The notes beneath the pieces are model-generated. The model had not been told where the DNA came from and ran no database searches. It saw only the letters and a list, made by a program, of their open reading frames with translations. Below, piece after piece: positions 24,834 to 36,448 of a stretch of 64,000 bases of DNA. Both the position numbers and the translations under genes were made by a program. Position 1 is the first letter of the stretch. Every line of letters begins with the position of its first letter. This DNA is from Leucaena leucocephala (taxonomy: Eukaryota > Streptophyta > Magnoliopsida > Fabales > Fabaceae), in contig CM073542.1 in assembly GCA_037074615.1 (NCBI GenBank), forward strand, positions 23,445,568 to 23,509,567, given 5' to 3'.

Positions 24834-26716
24834 TCAATCATTATTGATAGGGAATTCATGAATATCATAAGTCCATGCATTCTTTAATGAAGCTACATCA
24901 ACATTGTCCAATGCAACCCACACTGCACTGTTACACTTGAATCCTGACCCAAAAATGCTAATTGCCAGATTCTATCACATTTCTTGATTCTTCCTTTTGC
25001 TTCACAATAAGCCAACTCATATATACCACACTAAACTCGAAGATGTATTCCCAAACCTGTATAGTATCATCCTCAAAGGCTTCATGTCCCAATCTTGAAG
25101 CTCAAGACTCTTCTGCATTGTATCTAATACTACCCTTCCCCCCTGCATGAATACAAAAGTGCTCAAAAGCTAACTTGAAGTTTGAAACATAAGCTTTCAT
25201 CTTCAATCTCAGAACCTTCCTCCCCACAAAAGTTACCAAAAACTTAGAGTTTTTCTGAGACAGGAAGGACCAGTGGGGCGAGAGATGTGATGTGAGACTT
25301 GAGGATTTGACCTGCAACATTCATAAGGTCTTTTAAGATTGAAACACCAATTATGTGCTGCTCATCTTCTTGTTGAAACACACAGTTGTAGCTTCTGTCG
25401 TCGAAGGCCATGTGGGTACGAAGTGTGTAAATGATTTGGTACTTTGAACGATGACGATCTGAAGGATGGTTGGAGAGAATAGAAGCAGAACCTCCCAAGC
25501 GAAAGAGACAACCCGCGAGGATCATTGAGGGGTTGTTTCCCACATACAGGCTTGAGGTTAAGTTTTCAGTGCTCAACACCATGGCGTATGAGTTACGATG
25601 AGACTATGTCTGATAATAATGAAGCTCATATGAATGTGTGTACATATATATGTGTGTGTGATAAATTTATGTTGTCATTGAAATTGAGACTCCAACAATA
25701 TTAAATTTGAAAAAATTATTTTTTTTATGTTACAGTATTAACTCAATTATAATTTAGTTATTAAATTTTAGCATAATATAACTCAATTTTTATAACTTTA
25801 ACTTGGTTGTAATTAGTTTAGTGTTTGAATTTTAATTCGATATAATTTAATTTCTATAGTTTAACTATTTAAAATAAATTCATTATTTTATAAAATAAAA
25901 TTATATATTTTGTAAAATTTAGGAACTAAAGTTTTAAATTAAAACCATGAGAACTAATTGAGTTACAGTAAGTTAAAATTTAAGGATTGAGTTTCAACTG
26001 AATTAAAACTATACAAAATAAGTTGTAATGAATTAAAATTATATGGATTAAAAGATTAATTTTTCATGAAAATTTAAAATAAGAGAATACCTGAAGGAGG
26101 CGTTTGGCAAAGTCAATAGCAAGAACTCCAACACTACACCCCATGCCACTAAGATTATAACATAATATATCACTTCTGAGCTTATACCGATTCACAATCA
26201 TGTCACACAGAGATGGTGTGTGACAAAACAAACTACAGTTCACAACAAGAATTCCTATATTCTTAGGTTGGACCCATGTTTTCTCCAAAAGTTCATCAAT
26301 GGCACTGAAAAATACACCTTCTGTCTCCTTCCTTGCTTCAACTAGAGACATATTTGGTGGGTTCTCCAAAAGAGCCTGAGAAGTGTACGTCTTAGGTCCA
26401 AGGCCAGAGTGCCAGACTTATCCAAAATCTTCTTCGCTAGCTCCAAGCTCTGTTCTGATAAGTTCGAAATGGTCTTGGCTGTTTCCATCACTCTTTATTT
26501 GGTGATAACACAAGAATCATTTGGTTTGTAGCGCGCAAAGTCTACCAAGTATACTTGTCTTGGTTTTCTCTTCATATGATGATAAATGGCTAGGGCTAAG
26601 AGAAGTAATGCAGAGAAGAAAGAAATCTTTAGGGATAGTTGAAGATAATTTAACTCATGAATGAATGCAAAAGCTGAAGCTGCTACCAGAAACGACATGA
26701 ACAGTGGGTTCATCAT
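24834..26716 (-). pseudogene. 3-ketoacyl-CoA synthase pseudogene, copy A
   Basis: Two exons are recognisable: 26716-26093 and 25604-24834, with the intron after the LLQ codons as in the other copies. KCS enzymes condense malonyl-CoA with long-chain acyl-CoA at the ER membrane. Visible motifs are the N-terminal membrane segments, VYLVDFARYKPNDSC, EARKETEGVFFSAIDELLEK, NLSGMGCS (catalytic Cys), RTHMAFDDRS, FEHFCIHAGG and FGNTSSS. Lesions: a TAA at 26497-26495 after VITK; an 8-bp near-tandem duplication at about 26401-26419 that shifts the frame; a one-base gain at about 25245; a one-base gain in the G run at 25137-25143; and further stops toward the C-terminus. It cannot make a full enzyme. Confidence 0.9.
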
Positions 26717-28834
26717 GTTAAAGGGTGAAGGCTAAGCAGTAATGCCACTTGAGAATTCTTCATATGTTTGTGCTTACCTAGAGAGAAGTTAGATGAAATT
26801 ACATTTTGGGGCACCTAGCTAGGAGAAACTAAAAGTTTTGTTAAACTAGATTATGTCATGGTGCCTGTTTAGACTAAACTAAGTAGACCTTTTGGCATTA
26901 TAGTGTGATACTATAGTCCCATGTAGTATTTAATGGTGGTTGAAGGGTCCATTGATTTAGTTGGAAAAAGGCATTTACCATTTATGGAGTCAATTATCAA
27001 ATATTATATCTGATCCAATTTATAAGTTATTTTCAATTGCTTGAAATAAAAAAAAAATAGTTAACACCAGAATTAGTAAATTACCATCTTAAGTTATTTA
27101 CAAATAAAAAGTTGGTTTATAAACAACACAAGCAATTAATTTAATACATTTAATAACACAAGCAATTAAACAATACAAATAAAAAGTTAGTTTATAAACA
27201 ACACAAAGTTAGTTTATAAATAAAAGTTATGGAGACTATGCAGAAAGAAAATTATATTGTTAATTTTCTCTATTTATCATAAGCAATTAATTAATACATT
27301 TAATAACAAACAAATATAACTTCCTATAATTCATAATTAATTTATAATTTATAACTTTCCTATAATTAATTCATAAAGTATATCTTTAAAATTAAAAGTA
27401 TATTTAATCCAGACAAGTCATATTATCTATGACTTTTATGCAGCCTCTTACGAATTTCATGTTATATATAGATACAAGGATTATGTATAATATGATTTAC
27501 ATAAGTTTTTATGCTTGATATTAATATTGATTAAAAGATGCTATCTCTTGATCAAATTATAAGATATAATTAATTTTTTAGATAAATTTTAAAAAAATAA
27601 ATAAATAATTAATTTTTTAAATTTATTAAAAAATTAATTAAATTTTATAATTAGAAATAGATGTGGTATATTATTAAGGAAAAGTTCAAAATACTGTTAT
27701 TATTTTGAACTTTATAATAGCAAATATTTTTATCAAATACGCGTTATGAAAATAATAATTTAAAAATTGAAAAGCTTAATTTTACATAGTCATTCGTCAA
27801 TAAATATTAGAGAGAAGATTGAGATAAGAAAGTGTAATCTCCCAACTTTCTCAACAAATATTTTTTTTCTTCAAAAATTAGTTATCTGTCCATCACGATC
27901 ATGATCAAATAAAGCATTCCCAATAATGAGCATTTGATTCCACCATCTCTCAAGTGAATTCTGTTAACTCGGTTGTTTATAAAAACGAAAATTCCAAAAA
28001 CGAATAATATGATTTTTCCCGGTAATTTACTAATTATATATAGGGCCCTATTGAAAAAATAATAATTGATTCATAGGTTTTATAAATAACTTATAAATGT
28101 GGATATAAGAAAAAACTTCTGAAAGATTACTCATAAAGAGCTGTAGCTTCCACGATAGAGGTAAGGGGGAGAGTGAAGAAAAGACGGAGGACATTTTTGT
28201 CCATTCAGCTTTTACTTTTCCCAAATAAGAGCCCAGGTTGTCACTTATTGTATTTGTCAATATTTTGGTCCTTCTATGCGTTTTATGTGCTTCCATGTCC
28301 TCTAGCTAATGTCAGTGTCATTCCCCCAAATTAATTATTTTTTATTTTAAATTCATATTGCTCACATTTTAAATGACCAATAATTCCCCATAAAAACAAC
28401 GTTTAAACTCACGTTTGCAATAGGAATAGCCATCCCAAACATATCCTTCACGTGTGTTTATTTTGAAAAGATATGTGATCGATTCATTTCTATCATGACA
28501 TCTTATTTAATGGAAACTTACGACTTGTCTTTTAATCTATATCTTATTAAACTAATATCGTACGATTTAAATTAGAACTTAAGTCTCTAACAAAATGTGA
28601 GAAAAAAAGGTTAATAACTTAATAGTATTTGATATATTTATCTGGCTGAGTTAAAAGTTGGGCTAAATTTAAATATTATCGGGTTTAATTAGAATAATTT
28701 AAAAAAAATATTTTTTTATATTAATATATATTTAAATTTGAGATATTACGGTTAAAACTCATTTAATTGAGATCAGTGAAGGCTCTATATTTAATTGAGA
28801 TCTTACATTTAATTGGGTCCTAAATTTTTGGTTC
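26717..28834. other. AT-rich intergenic DNA within the KCS cluster
   Basis: No gene is seen. Between 27100 and 27320 short direct repeats recur (ACACAAGCAATTAA and AGTTAGTTTATAAA, each at least twice), apparently local tandem duplication. The rest is low-complexity sequence. Confidence 0.5.
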
Positions 28835-29003
28835 CCTTGAAGGCTCTATATCTTGTTCTTGAAGCTCAAAACTCTTCTTCATTGTATCCAACACCGCCCT
28901 TCCTCCCGTGTGAACACAGAAATAAAAGCCAACTTAAAGTTCGGAACATAAACTTCAATCCTCAATCTCAAAACCTCCCTTCCTCCCGTGTGAATACAAA
29001 GCC
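28835..29003 (-). pseudogene. KCS exon-2 fragment
   Basis: The minus strand matches a short piece of KCS exon 2 around the FCIHTGG region: IEAYVPNFKLAF-like sequence, a TTCACACGGGAGGAAGG block and a reading MKKSFELQEQDIEPSR. The segment is rearranged: the block CTTCCTCCCGTGTGAA occurs twice on the plus strand, about 90 bases apart. There is no exon 1 nearby, so it is an isolated remnant. Confidence 0.75.
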
Positions 29004-29079
29004 AGAAAAAAAGAAGTCTTATTTCGAGATAAGACAGAGACATATACCTACACCTTAGAACGGGTCGATGAAAAAGATT

Positions 29080-29300
29080 TTGTAAATATATGAATATTAT
29101 CAGTATATGTCAGAAGATGTTATTTACACATTTAAAGCATATTTTAAAAGTTAATTAACTGATGCAGTATTTAAAACAGGTCTGAAAAATCTAAGAACTT
29201 CATGAAAACTATATATATATAATTTTAAAAAAATATCCTGTATGAGAGAGAAAATATCTCCTAATAGAGAAAACCTCTCTTGCTTGAGAGATAGGACGGG
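29080..29300. repeat. Flanking segment shared with 36090-36260 and 36740-36790
   Basis: This stretch shares ATGTCAGAA...GTTA, CATTTAAAGCAT, AACTGATGCA, and TATCCTGTATGAGAGAGAAA with 36090-36260, and CTTGCTTGAGAGAT with 36756-36768. The order is the same, apart from two SINEs inserted in the 36-kb copy. It is probably part of a larger duplicated block that carried KCS copies. Confidence 0.65.
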
Positions 29301-29943
29301 GCGCCTAGTGCCTAACATAGGCAGATAAAACTTGTTATTATTGTTGGTCAAATAGTATAATGAGACACAGGCATTTGTTAATGGAGTATATCTGAGATGG
29401 GTTGATGGTTTTCTTCTTCTTCCTCCTGGCTCTTCCTCTTCCTCTTTTTTGAAATTGAGTAATAAATACTTCAATAAATTTTATAAAGGGTCTTATAAAT
29501 AATATAGGAGAAAATATTTTTCTTCCACATATAGATGTCAACGGTCAATTAATATAACCAAGGATATGTTGAAAATTCAAGACCAAAGCAAAGATGAGAA
29601 GTGGTGAGAATATAGAGGATCAAATCTGCAGCTAATTGAAGAATCACACATACATATCCTAAATACATACATATGGCGTTTATTTAGAAGCTGCATCTCC
29701 CAATTTAAATAGATTTTCAACAATCATCAATTTTTATTTTCTACCAGACTTCCATCAAAACCACAAGTTTTTTTATGCCACAACACTCTTTTATTTTTTT
29801 TTATTTTTTAGTGAATATAGAACTCTAATATTATTTATTACAGCACAACTCATCGAACAACCACAAAAGAAGGACCGCAGGAGAGCAATGAAGCCAAATT
29901 TTCTAGTATTGGCTGCACATATCTCAATGGGAGTTATCCTCTC
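29301..29943. other. 3' flank of KCS copy B
   Basis: No gene is supported. Small open frames at 29151-29541 (-) are lysine/arginine-rich low-complexity readings. The interval includes T-rich sequence consistent with a 3' flank. Confidence 0.4.
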
Positions 29944-31382
29944 CTAAGAGTTTTGAGAAGCAACCACATCATCGCTCCATGGATTCTTCAATGAACCTGC
30001 TTTAACGTTATCCAGTGCAACCCAAACTGCACTGTTACACTTAAACCCTGACCCAAACGCCAGTTGCCAGATTCTGTCACCTTTCTTAATTCTTCCTTTG
30101 GCTTCACAATAAGCCAATTCGTACCATACTGAACTTGAAGATGTGTTCCCAAACTTATAAAGTGTCATTCTTGAAGGTTCCACGTCCCAGTCTGGAAGCT
30201 CAAGACTATTTTGCATTGTATCCAACACCGCCCTTCCTCCCGTGTGAATACAGAAGTGCTCAAAAGCCAACTTGAAGTTCGGAACATAAGCTTCAATTCT
30301 CAACCTCAAAACCTTCATTCCCACAAAATTTACAATAAACTTCAGTTTTTCAGATATAGGAAGGACCAGTGGGGCGAGAGATGTGATGTGAATCTTGAGG
30401 ACTCCACCTGCAACATTCATGAGGTCTTTTGAGATGGAAATACCAATTATGTGCCGCTCATCATCTTTTTGAAACACCCAATTGTAGCTTCTGTCATCGG
30501 AAGCCATGTGGATACAAAGCGTGTGCATGATTTGGTACTTTGAACAACGTTTATCTGAATGATGGTTGGAGAGGAGAGAAGCAGAACCACCGATACGAAG
30601 AGACAATTGATGAGGAGCATTGAGGGGTTGTTGCCCAAGTACATCCCCGTGTTTGCATTTTCAGTGCTTAGCACCATGGCGTAAGTGTCAGGGTGTGACT
30701 GTGATAGGACAATATTAAGGTGTATATATATGAGTTGGATATGTACACAAAATTATATTATTAAAAGAAGAAGAATATGAAGAACCTGAAGTAGGCGTTT
30801 GGCAAAGTCGATAGCAAGAACTCCAGCACTGCAACCCATGCCGCTAAGATCGTAGCATAGGATGTTGTGTCGGAGTTTATATCGATTCACAATCATGTCA
30901 CACAGTGTTCACAACAAGAATACCTATATCCTTTGGTCGGACCCATGTTTTCTCCAGAAGTTCATCAATAACTCCGAAAAACACGGTCTCTATCTCCTTC
31001 CTTGCCTCAACCAGACATAACTTTGGTGGGTTTTGCATTGCAGCTTCAGGGAGGTATGTCTTAGGTCCCAAACCAGACTTATCCACAATTTTCTCCATAC
31101 GTTCCAAGTCTCCTCTGAGAAAACTCCAACACTCTTTAAAGCTTCCACCAGCATATCCTTGGTGAGAACACTAGAATCGTCTGGTTTGTAGCAAGCAAAG
31201 TCTACTAAATATACTTTGCTTGGTTGTCTCCTCAAGTGATGAAAAATGGCTAGGCTTAGGAGAAATAGTAATGAAGAGAAGCAAGAAAACATTAGAGATG
31301 GATGAAGATATTTGAATTCATGATGAACACAAGCAGAAGCTGAAGCTACTATAAAAGAAGACATGAGCAATAGGTTCACCAT
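29944..31382 (-). pseudogene. 3-ketoacyl-CoA synthase pseudogene, copy B
   Basis: Exon 1 is 31382-30786 and exon 2 is 30698-29944, with good splice borders. Exon 2 is open for 220 codons from MSLRIGGSASLLSNHH to the stop and keeps MASDDRSYNW, FEHFCIHTGGRAVLDT, YKFGNTSSSSVWYELAY, KKGDRIWQLAFGSGFKCNS and KNPWSDD. Exon 1 keeps VYLVDFACYKPDDSSVL and SGLGPKTYLPE. Three lesions break it: loss of one base near 31105 (after VFSEE), a deletion of roughly 26-29 bases at about 30905 that removes the STFCPTLSLC segment, and loss of one base at about 30597 in the CLFRIGG codons. Introns are retained, so it arose by DNA duplication. Confidence 0.9.
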
Positions 31383-31428
31383 TTTGACGGCTACGTAGTG
31401 GTACTGCAATGACTTTATTTGGTTGCTC

Positions 31429-31550
31429 CTTAAATAGGCAAAAATAAGAGAAATAAATATTAATATAAAAAGTAGGGGAGCCGCTTTGTTTCAAGCTTAT
31501 ATAGGATTAGGATCCTAAGTAAATGCATGGGATCCACACTATTCATATTT
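31429..31550 (-). promoter_or_regulatory. Conserved KCS upstream block, copy B
   Basis: On the minus strand the block holds an RY-type CATGCA (31529-31524), AAGCTTGAAACAAAGC, GCTCCCCTAC (31481-31472) and GCCTATTTAAGG (31439-31429). The last is a TATA-like element about 50 bases before the ATG. All four are found in order upstream of copy E and mostly upstream of C. RY motifs are bound by B3 factors in seeds; that link is inference. Confidence 0.5.
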
Positions 31551-32238
31551 TGTTCTTAAGCTAAAGACTCTCTCATAAGCAACATTAATCCTTATAATTA
31601 CCGTACGGACGCATGGATTTTACCACAAAAAAAATATATAACTAATTTTTTTTAGCTTCCTTATAAATTTGACTAAAAATAATCTTTTATCACTACTTTA
31701 TAAATAGGACTATGGGAGAACAAAATAAAGAAATGAACTATATTTGTAAATATTTTTAGTCAAAATCAAATCATTGGTGTTAACGTTTTAGGAGTGAAAC
31801 ACGCGGAAGTAGATTCTATGTTCGAAAGTGAGCCTCGAAGAGATTCCGTGTTCATGAAGGTGGGTTGGTTTTCAATACTGTTAATTATAATTATATATAT
31901 AATCAATAACAATAATGAGAGGTCAATTCTTTGGTCGTATTAACTTTTGGGTTATGGAGTTCTACAAGTAGATTTTTCTTGGTATAATATATTATGTGTT
32001 TAATCCTTTCCTGTTTCTTGCATTCCTTATAATTTATATTATGATAATTTTGTATATATGTACGTATTAAAGTCATAGGGTAAGGATCGAAGAAGATGCT
32101 TGAGCCGTTGTTTTAATGGCCTATCAAGTGCCTTTACTTGAACCTTTTATTTTCTTATCGGTTAAGAATATATACGCCTAATCATCTTATCAATCTTTAT
32201 CCTACTTTGAAAAATAAAACTCTATATATATCAAATAG
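31551..32238. other. AT-rich intergenic DNA
   Basis: Nothing gene-like is visible in this interval between KCS copy B and the transposon at 32239. Confidence 0.5.
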
Positions 32239-32630
32239 GAGTGTGCATAGGCAAGATTTGGCAGGGCAACCCCTGCCCTGTGCCCTGCCCGAAAAAAGTA
32301 TGGACTGCATTTTGCAACCCGATGCCCTGCCCTACCCGATAAAAACTCTAACTATTTTGGGTTAGGCATAGGCAGGTTGGGATTACCAAGTAATGATGCC
32401 GTGCTCATATTGTAAAAAAAATCTACAATTGTGAACTTATAAAATAATACTATATTCATATATCTTCAAGAGTTAAATAATATACATAATCCACTCAGAA
32501 TAAGGCAACAAAAAGATAGTAATTAAAGTTTTAAAATCTATGGCATATAAAAAAAAACGCCTTGAAGTCTAAGTAGTTTGTAAAATTATAACTTTGCATC
32601 AATTTTCCTAAAATTGATAAAGATAAAGCA

Positions 32631-32674
<44 letters not shown>

Positions 32675-33041
32675 CAGCTACTATAATTTAAAAATATAAA
32701 GAAAAAAATTAATTTAGTTATAAATTTGAAGGATACAATTATCTACTTGACTACTCATATTTATAAAATTACCTTTTAATCACCAGTATCCATCATATTC
32801 GTTTTATGTGAAATACTATAGTCTACAAATTTTGATCTATAAAATGGTAACCAACTGGACAGTGTCAAATAGGTAGGGCAGTAACCCTTACTAGATGTCT
32901 GACTTTGCCTGAAATTACTCATTTTACATTGGGTTATTTTTTAACGGATTAGGCAGGACATTTTTTGTACGGGCTTAAGTAGATTCTTTGGGCCCTAGAC
33001 TTTTTGCATAGCCCTAATATCAAACCTGACCACACTCTTTA
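32239..33041. mobile_element. Non-autonomous hAT-like element
   Basis: The left end AGGAGTGTGCATAGGCA and the reverse complement of the right end (AAAGAGTGTGGTCAGG) form imperfect terminal inverted repeats, each followed by GC-rich subterminal motifs (GCCCTGCCC on the left, GGGCCCTAGAC on the right). About 800 bases long with no transposase reading. It contains an (AT)n microsatellite at 32635-32672. I could not identify an 8-bp target duplication with certainty. Confidence 0.45.
32635..32672. repeat. (AT)n microsatellite
   Basis: An uninterrupted AT dinucleotide tract of 38 bases inside the hAT-like element. Confidence 0.95.
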
Positions 33042-33085
33042 ATTATGAATTACGTACATGCACACACATATATACATACATACAG

Positions 33086-33250
33086 GGTTGTGCATAAATA
33101 CGATAGTCTAGTACGTTCCAGTCCAACTAAACTCACCCCACCTGGTTTGGGAAAATTGGTCTGATGCAAAAAGGACCAACCAGACTAGATTGATCTTTAG
33201 ATTAGCCTGGACAAGGGACTGAGCAATTCGGACCCATTGGGATATGGTCT
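33086..33250. repeat. Second GGTTGTGCAT-type element, partial
   Basis: It begins AGGGTTGTGCATAAATACG, resembling the left end of the element at 32239, and has mixed-composition sequence (GACCCATTGGGATATGGTCT near its end) unlike the AT-rich surroundings. A matching right end was not found. Confidence 0.3.
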
Positions 33251-33294
33251 GTCCTGATGAGAATATATATATATACACAAACATATATATAATT

Positions 33295-33600
33295 ATTATT
33301 CGTCGTCGTTTTTCGAGGGATGGAGAGATCTGAGGTGTTTTTTCCTTATCAGAGACCTATCTCTCAGTCGCTACTACTGTTCTCCCAGTCACCGCCTCAC
33401 CGGTCTCCCTTCCTTCATCTCAGTTTGTCCTTCACCATCGGCATTCCTCCGTCAATTAGCAACCATCCGTCACTAATCTTCCGATCCATCATCTATCCCT
33501 CCATCTCCATAAATATCGTCCTGTACGGTATTCCTTACTTTTCATCAACCTGCCACCGTCATTTGTTTTCTACGTAACATCATTGCTTCATAGATTTGGG
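33295..33600. other. Locally GC-richer segment of unknown origin
   Basis: Roughly half of the bases are G or C, in contrast to AT-rich flanks. An 85-codon open frame (33320-33577, +) starting MERSEVFFPYQRPISQSLL is Ser/Pro/Ile-rich and matches no family I know. It sits where exon 2 of KCS copy C would be expected. It may be a captured gene fragment or part of a transposon. Confidence 0.3.
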
Positions 33601-33753
33601 TATGTTGATGGAAGATTTGTTGATGATTCAACCTTCACGATCCATCTCCATTCTACTTTGTAGCTATTCTTTTTTCCTTTTTTTTTTTGCCTTTCTTTTC
33701 CTATACAAATCATCTTTATTTTTACTCTTATAAAAAGAAAGAACATGAAGAAC

Positions 33754-34360
33754 CTAGAGGAGGCGTTTGGCAAAGTCAATAGCAAAGCGTTACAAATCAT
33801 GCTGGTAAGATCGTAACATAAGATATTGTGTCGGAGTTTATATTGATTCACAATCGTGTCACACAGAGGAAGTATGGGACAAAGCGTACTATTGTTCACA
33901 ACAAAGATTCCTATATCCTTTGGTCGAACCCATGTTTTCTCTAGAAGTTCGTCAATGGCTCTGAAAATCACAGCCTCTGTCTCCTTCCTTGCCTGAACCA
34001 GACATAAATTTAGTGGGTTCTACATTACATCTTGAGGCAAGTGTCTTAGGTGCCAAACCAGACTTCTCGACAAATTTCTCCATTTTCTTCACGTTCTCCA
34101 TTTAGCAAACTCCAACGCTGTTTATTGCTTCCACCAGCATATCATTGGAGATAGCACAAGAATAGTTTGGTTTGTAGCAAGCAAAGTCTACTAAGTATAC
34201 TTGGTTGCCTCTTTAAGTGATAAAAAATAGCTAGGGTTAGGAGGAATAATGTTGAGAAGCAAGAAACCATTAGAGATGGATGAAGATATTTGAATTCATT
34301 ATGAACACAGGTTGAAGCAGAAGCTGCTACTAAAAGAGACATGAGCAATAGCTTCATCAT
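33754..34360 (-). pseudogene. 3-ketoacyl-CoA synthase pseudogene, copy C (exon 1 only)
   Basis: Only exon 1 is present: MMKLLLMSLLVAASAST, two hydrophobic segments, then a frameshift by a short deletion at about 34200, where RQPS should continue to KVYLVDFACYK. The later stretch FRAIDELLEKTWVRPKDIG and YKLRHNILCYDL is in another frame. The catalytic GMGCS motif reads SMICN, and the end of exon 1 is internally deleted. The donor after the exon survives, but no exon 2 follows before 33300; unrelated GC-rich sequence and transposons lie there. Confidence 0.88.
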
Positions 34361-34401
34361 GTTGACGGCTAAGTTACATATAATAACTTTGTTTGGTTTA
34401 A

Positions 34402-34530
34402 CCTTAAATAGGTAAAAAAAAAAAACAGAGAGAAATAAATATTAATTAATATAAAAAAGTAGGGGAGCTCCATTGTTTGAAGCTTATATCATGGATTCAG
34501 AATAAATGCATGCGATCCACACTATTCATA
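34402..34530 (-). promoter_or_regulatory. Conserved KCS upstream block, copy C
   Basis: The minus strand carries CATGCA (34512-34507), GCTCCCCTAC (34468-34459) and ACCTATTTAAGG (34413-34402), in the same order and spacing as for copies B and E. Confidence 0.5.
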
Positions 34531-35039
34531 TTTTTATTTTTGTAAGCTAAAGAATTCTTATAACATAAGAATTCAAGATTGAAAAACATAACATGGGTAT
34601 TATTAATTTTTAAAAAAATAATACATCTAATCCTTAATAAAAAAGTTATTTAACTAATTTGAATAAATAAAATAAATTAGTTAATTTAACAATGTGAAAT
34701 GATCTCTCTAAATTCTAAAAATATTCTTACATAAGTATTAAATTATATATCAGTTTATAAGTTAAAAATAATTAGTTTTAGGATGACTTAAAAAGAGATA
34801 AATTGATTTTATAAAAAATAATAAATATAAGAAATAAAATAAAATGAGATATTATATTTTGAGTTAAATCAAGCCTTCTATTTGCTTTTAGTTTAAAAAC
34901 CAAAGGTAACAAATAGAAACATGTATACTAAATAAAGGACTCATGTATCATCGTTATGAATAATATGTTATATTCTTTTGCTTACATTTCACGTAATCAA
35001 CGACAAGATGTAATGTAGAATAATATGTTACATTTCACG
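34531..35039. other. AT-rich intergenic DNA
   Basis: No gene is seen. Around 34595-34740 there is a weak similarity to the Stowaway-like family (CTAATCCTTAATAAAAAAG). GAATAATATGTTA followed by an ACATTTCACGT block occurs twice just before 35040. Confidence 0.4.
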
Positions 35040-35255
35040 TGTTCGAATTTTGGAGAGTATCATTTTATTGTGGTTCTAATCGCGGTATTTAGGAAGGTAT
35101 TCTAGTTCTTGGGTGTTTAGGTTTATGCCTAAGGGTAATAGACGGGTCGCCCTACCTGACATTGGTATCGCCTAAGAGAAAGGGAGACTTCACCCTACCC
35201 TTGGATCATGGATAAATCCAACCTCTTTTTAAAAAATTTTATACAAAAAAAAAAC
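35040..35255 (+). mobile_element. SINE family 2, copy 1 (5' truncated)
   Basis: The segment begins TGTTCGAATTTTGGAGAG (B-box-like) and runs through GAGTATCATTTTATTGTG, ATGCCTAAGGGTAATAGACG and GGATCATGGATAAATC to an A-rich tail. It is the reverse-oriented partner of 36449-36729. The head upstream of the B-box is missing or too diverged to align. Confidence 0.65.
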
Positions 35256-35600
35256 AATAACAATAATAAATTTTATTCATTTTTATTTCTACTTTAAACC
35301 AAAAAATATCTATTTCTGCTTCCATCAATAGTCTTAGGTAGCCAGTAGCATTTAATGGTTATTAAAGTGCATAGGGGCATAGGAAATAACGTTTAACAAA
35401 AAATAGTGTCCATAGGGGCATGAATGAGACTGGAAAACCAGTCACAATGCAAATAAATTTAAGATAACATTTAAGATTTAAATTGCCAAAAAAAAAAGAG
35501 GAACATAAAAAAACAAAAACGTGTATAAGATTGTTGCTGAAAATTTCAATTTTTTAAATTTCTCAGAAATTATAGCAAAATACGAGGACTATCATTATAG
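35256..35600. other. Intergenic DNA, nothing recognised
   Basis: AT-rich sequence with short duplications (CATAGGGGCAT occurs twice, about 40 bases apart). No gene is seen. Confidence 0.4.
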
Positions 35601-36060
35601 GCCTGTTTGGATAGAATTTTAAAAATAAACTTATGAAAAAAAGAGTTTATAGGCAGTTTATAGAAAAAGGATTTTGGAGAACAGTTTATAAAAAAAAAGT
35701 GATTTTGAATAAATGAGTGTTTGTATAATTATTTTTAAAAGTATTTTTATTATTGGTAAATTATAAAAAAAGTATGAGTATTAAATAAGGAGAGATAATA
35801 TATGAGAGGAGAGAGGGTGTAAGAAAGAAAATAGAGAAAAAGTAGGAGAGATGAGAGAGGGTGTAAGAAAAAGTAAGAGTAATATAGTAATTGGTTACTG
35901 TTCCATAAATTACTCTGTCAACTTATCTGAAACCTTAGTTTTAAACTATGGTTTAATTCAAAAACTCGTTTGTACAAATATAACTGTTTGTTTTAAAAAA
36001 AATTCAAATTGAGATTTGGACTCAAAAATTATTAGAAATTATGTTTAGAGTGGTTTTTAA
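35601..36060. mobile_element. MITE with GA-rich core, copy 2
   Basis: It starts GCCTGTTTGGATAGAATTTT and contains GAATAAATGAGTGTTTG, ATTATTGGTAAATTA, GGAGAGATAATATATGAGAG and AATATAGTAATTGGTTA, each also found in the copy at 38328-38765. The right end is less clear and grades into an (AT)n tract at 36066-36089. Confidence 0.65.
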
Positions 36061-36065
36061 ATACA

Positions 36066-36096
<31 letters not shown>

Positions 36097-36258
36097 TGCA
36101 TGTCAGAATATGTTACTTCCGCTGCATTTAAAGCATTTTTTAAAATTTAACTGATGCAATATCTAAAACAATATGAAGTTTAATAACATCGTGAAAAACT
36201 TTTTTAAAAAAATATCATGCATGAGAGAGAAAATGTCTCCTGATGAATGAGAGGGAAC

Positions 36259-36437
36259 TTTTTTTTTATATATAAAAAAGTTTAGGTATATTTAGCATCA
36301 GTCTCCCACTAAGGTCAGAGTATAATCCCAGGGCTCAAAGAGCGCTTATAAAGGACTTACGAGATAGCCTACTAAATGAGCATTCACGATAATAGCAGGA
36401 ATTGAACTCGCGTCCTTATAGAAATTAAGCTCATTGA
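36259..36437 (-). mobile_element. SINE family 1, copy 1
   Basis: On the minus strand the order is CGAGTTCAATTCCTGC (B-box), AAGCGCTCTTTGAGCCC, GACCTTAGTGGGAGAC, then a T-rich end. It is flanked by GAGAGGGAAC (36249-36258) and GAGAGAGAAC (36438-36447), a 9/10 target duplication. The same body occurs at 44770-44943 and 48645-48845. Confidence 0.7.
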
Positions 36438-36448
36438 GAGAGAGAACC

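Noticed and set aside
30905..31165. Plus-strand open frame opposite KCS copy B
   Set aside because: Antisense shadow of KCS exon 1; the same holds for 30211-30432 and 39659-39931.
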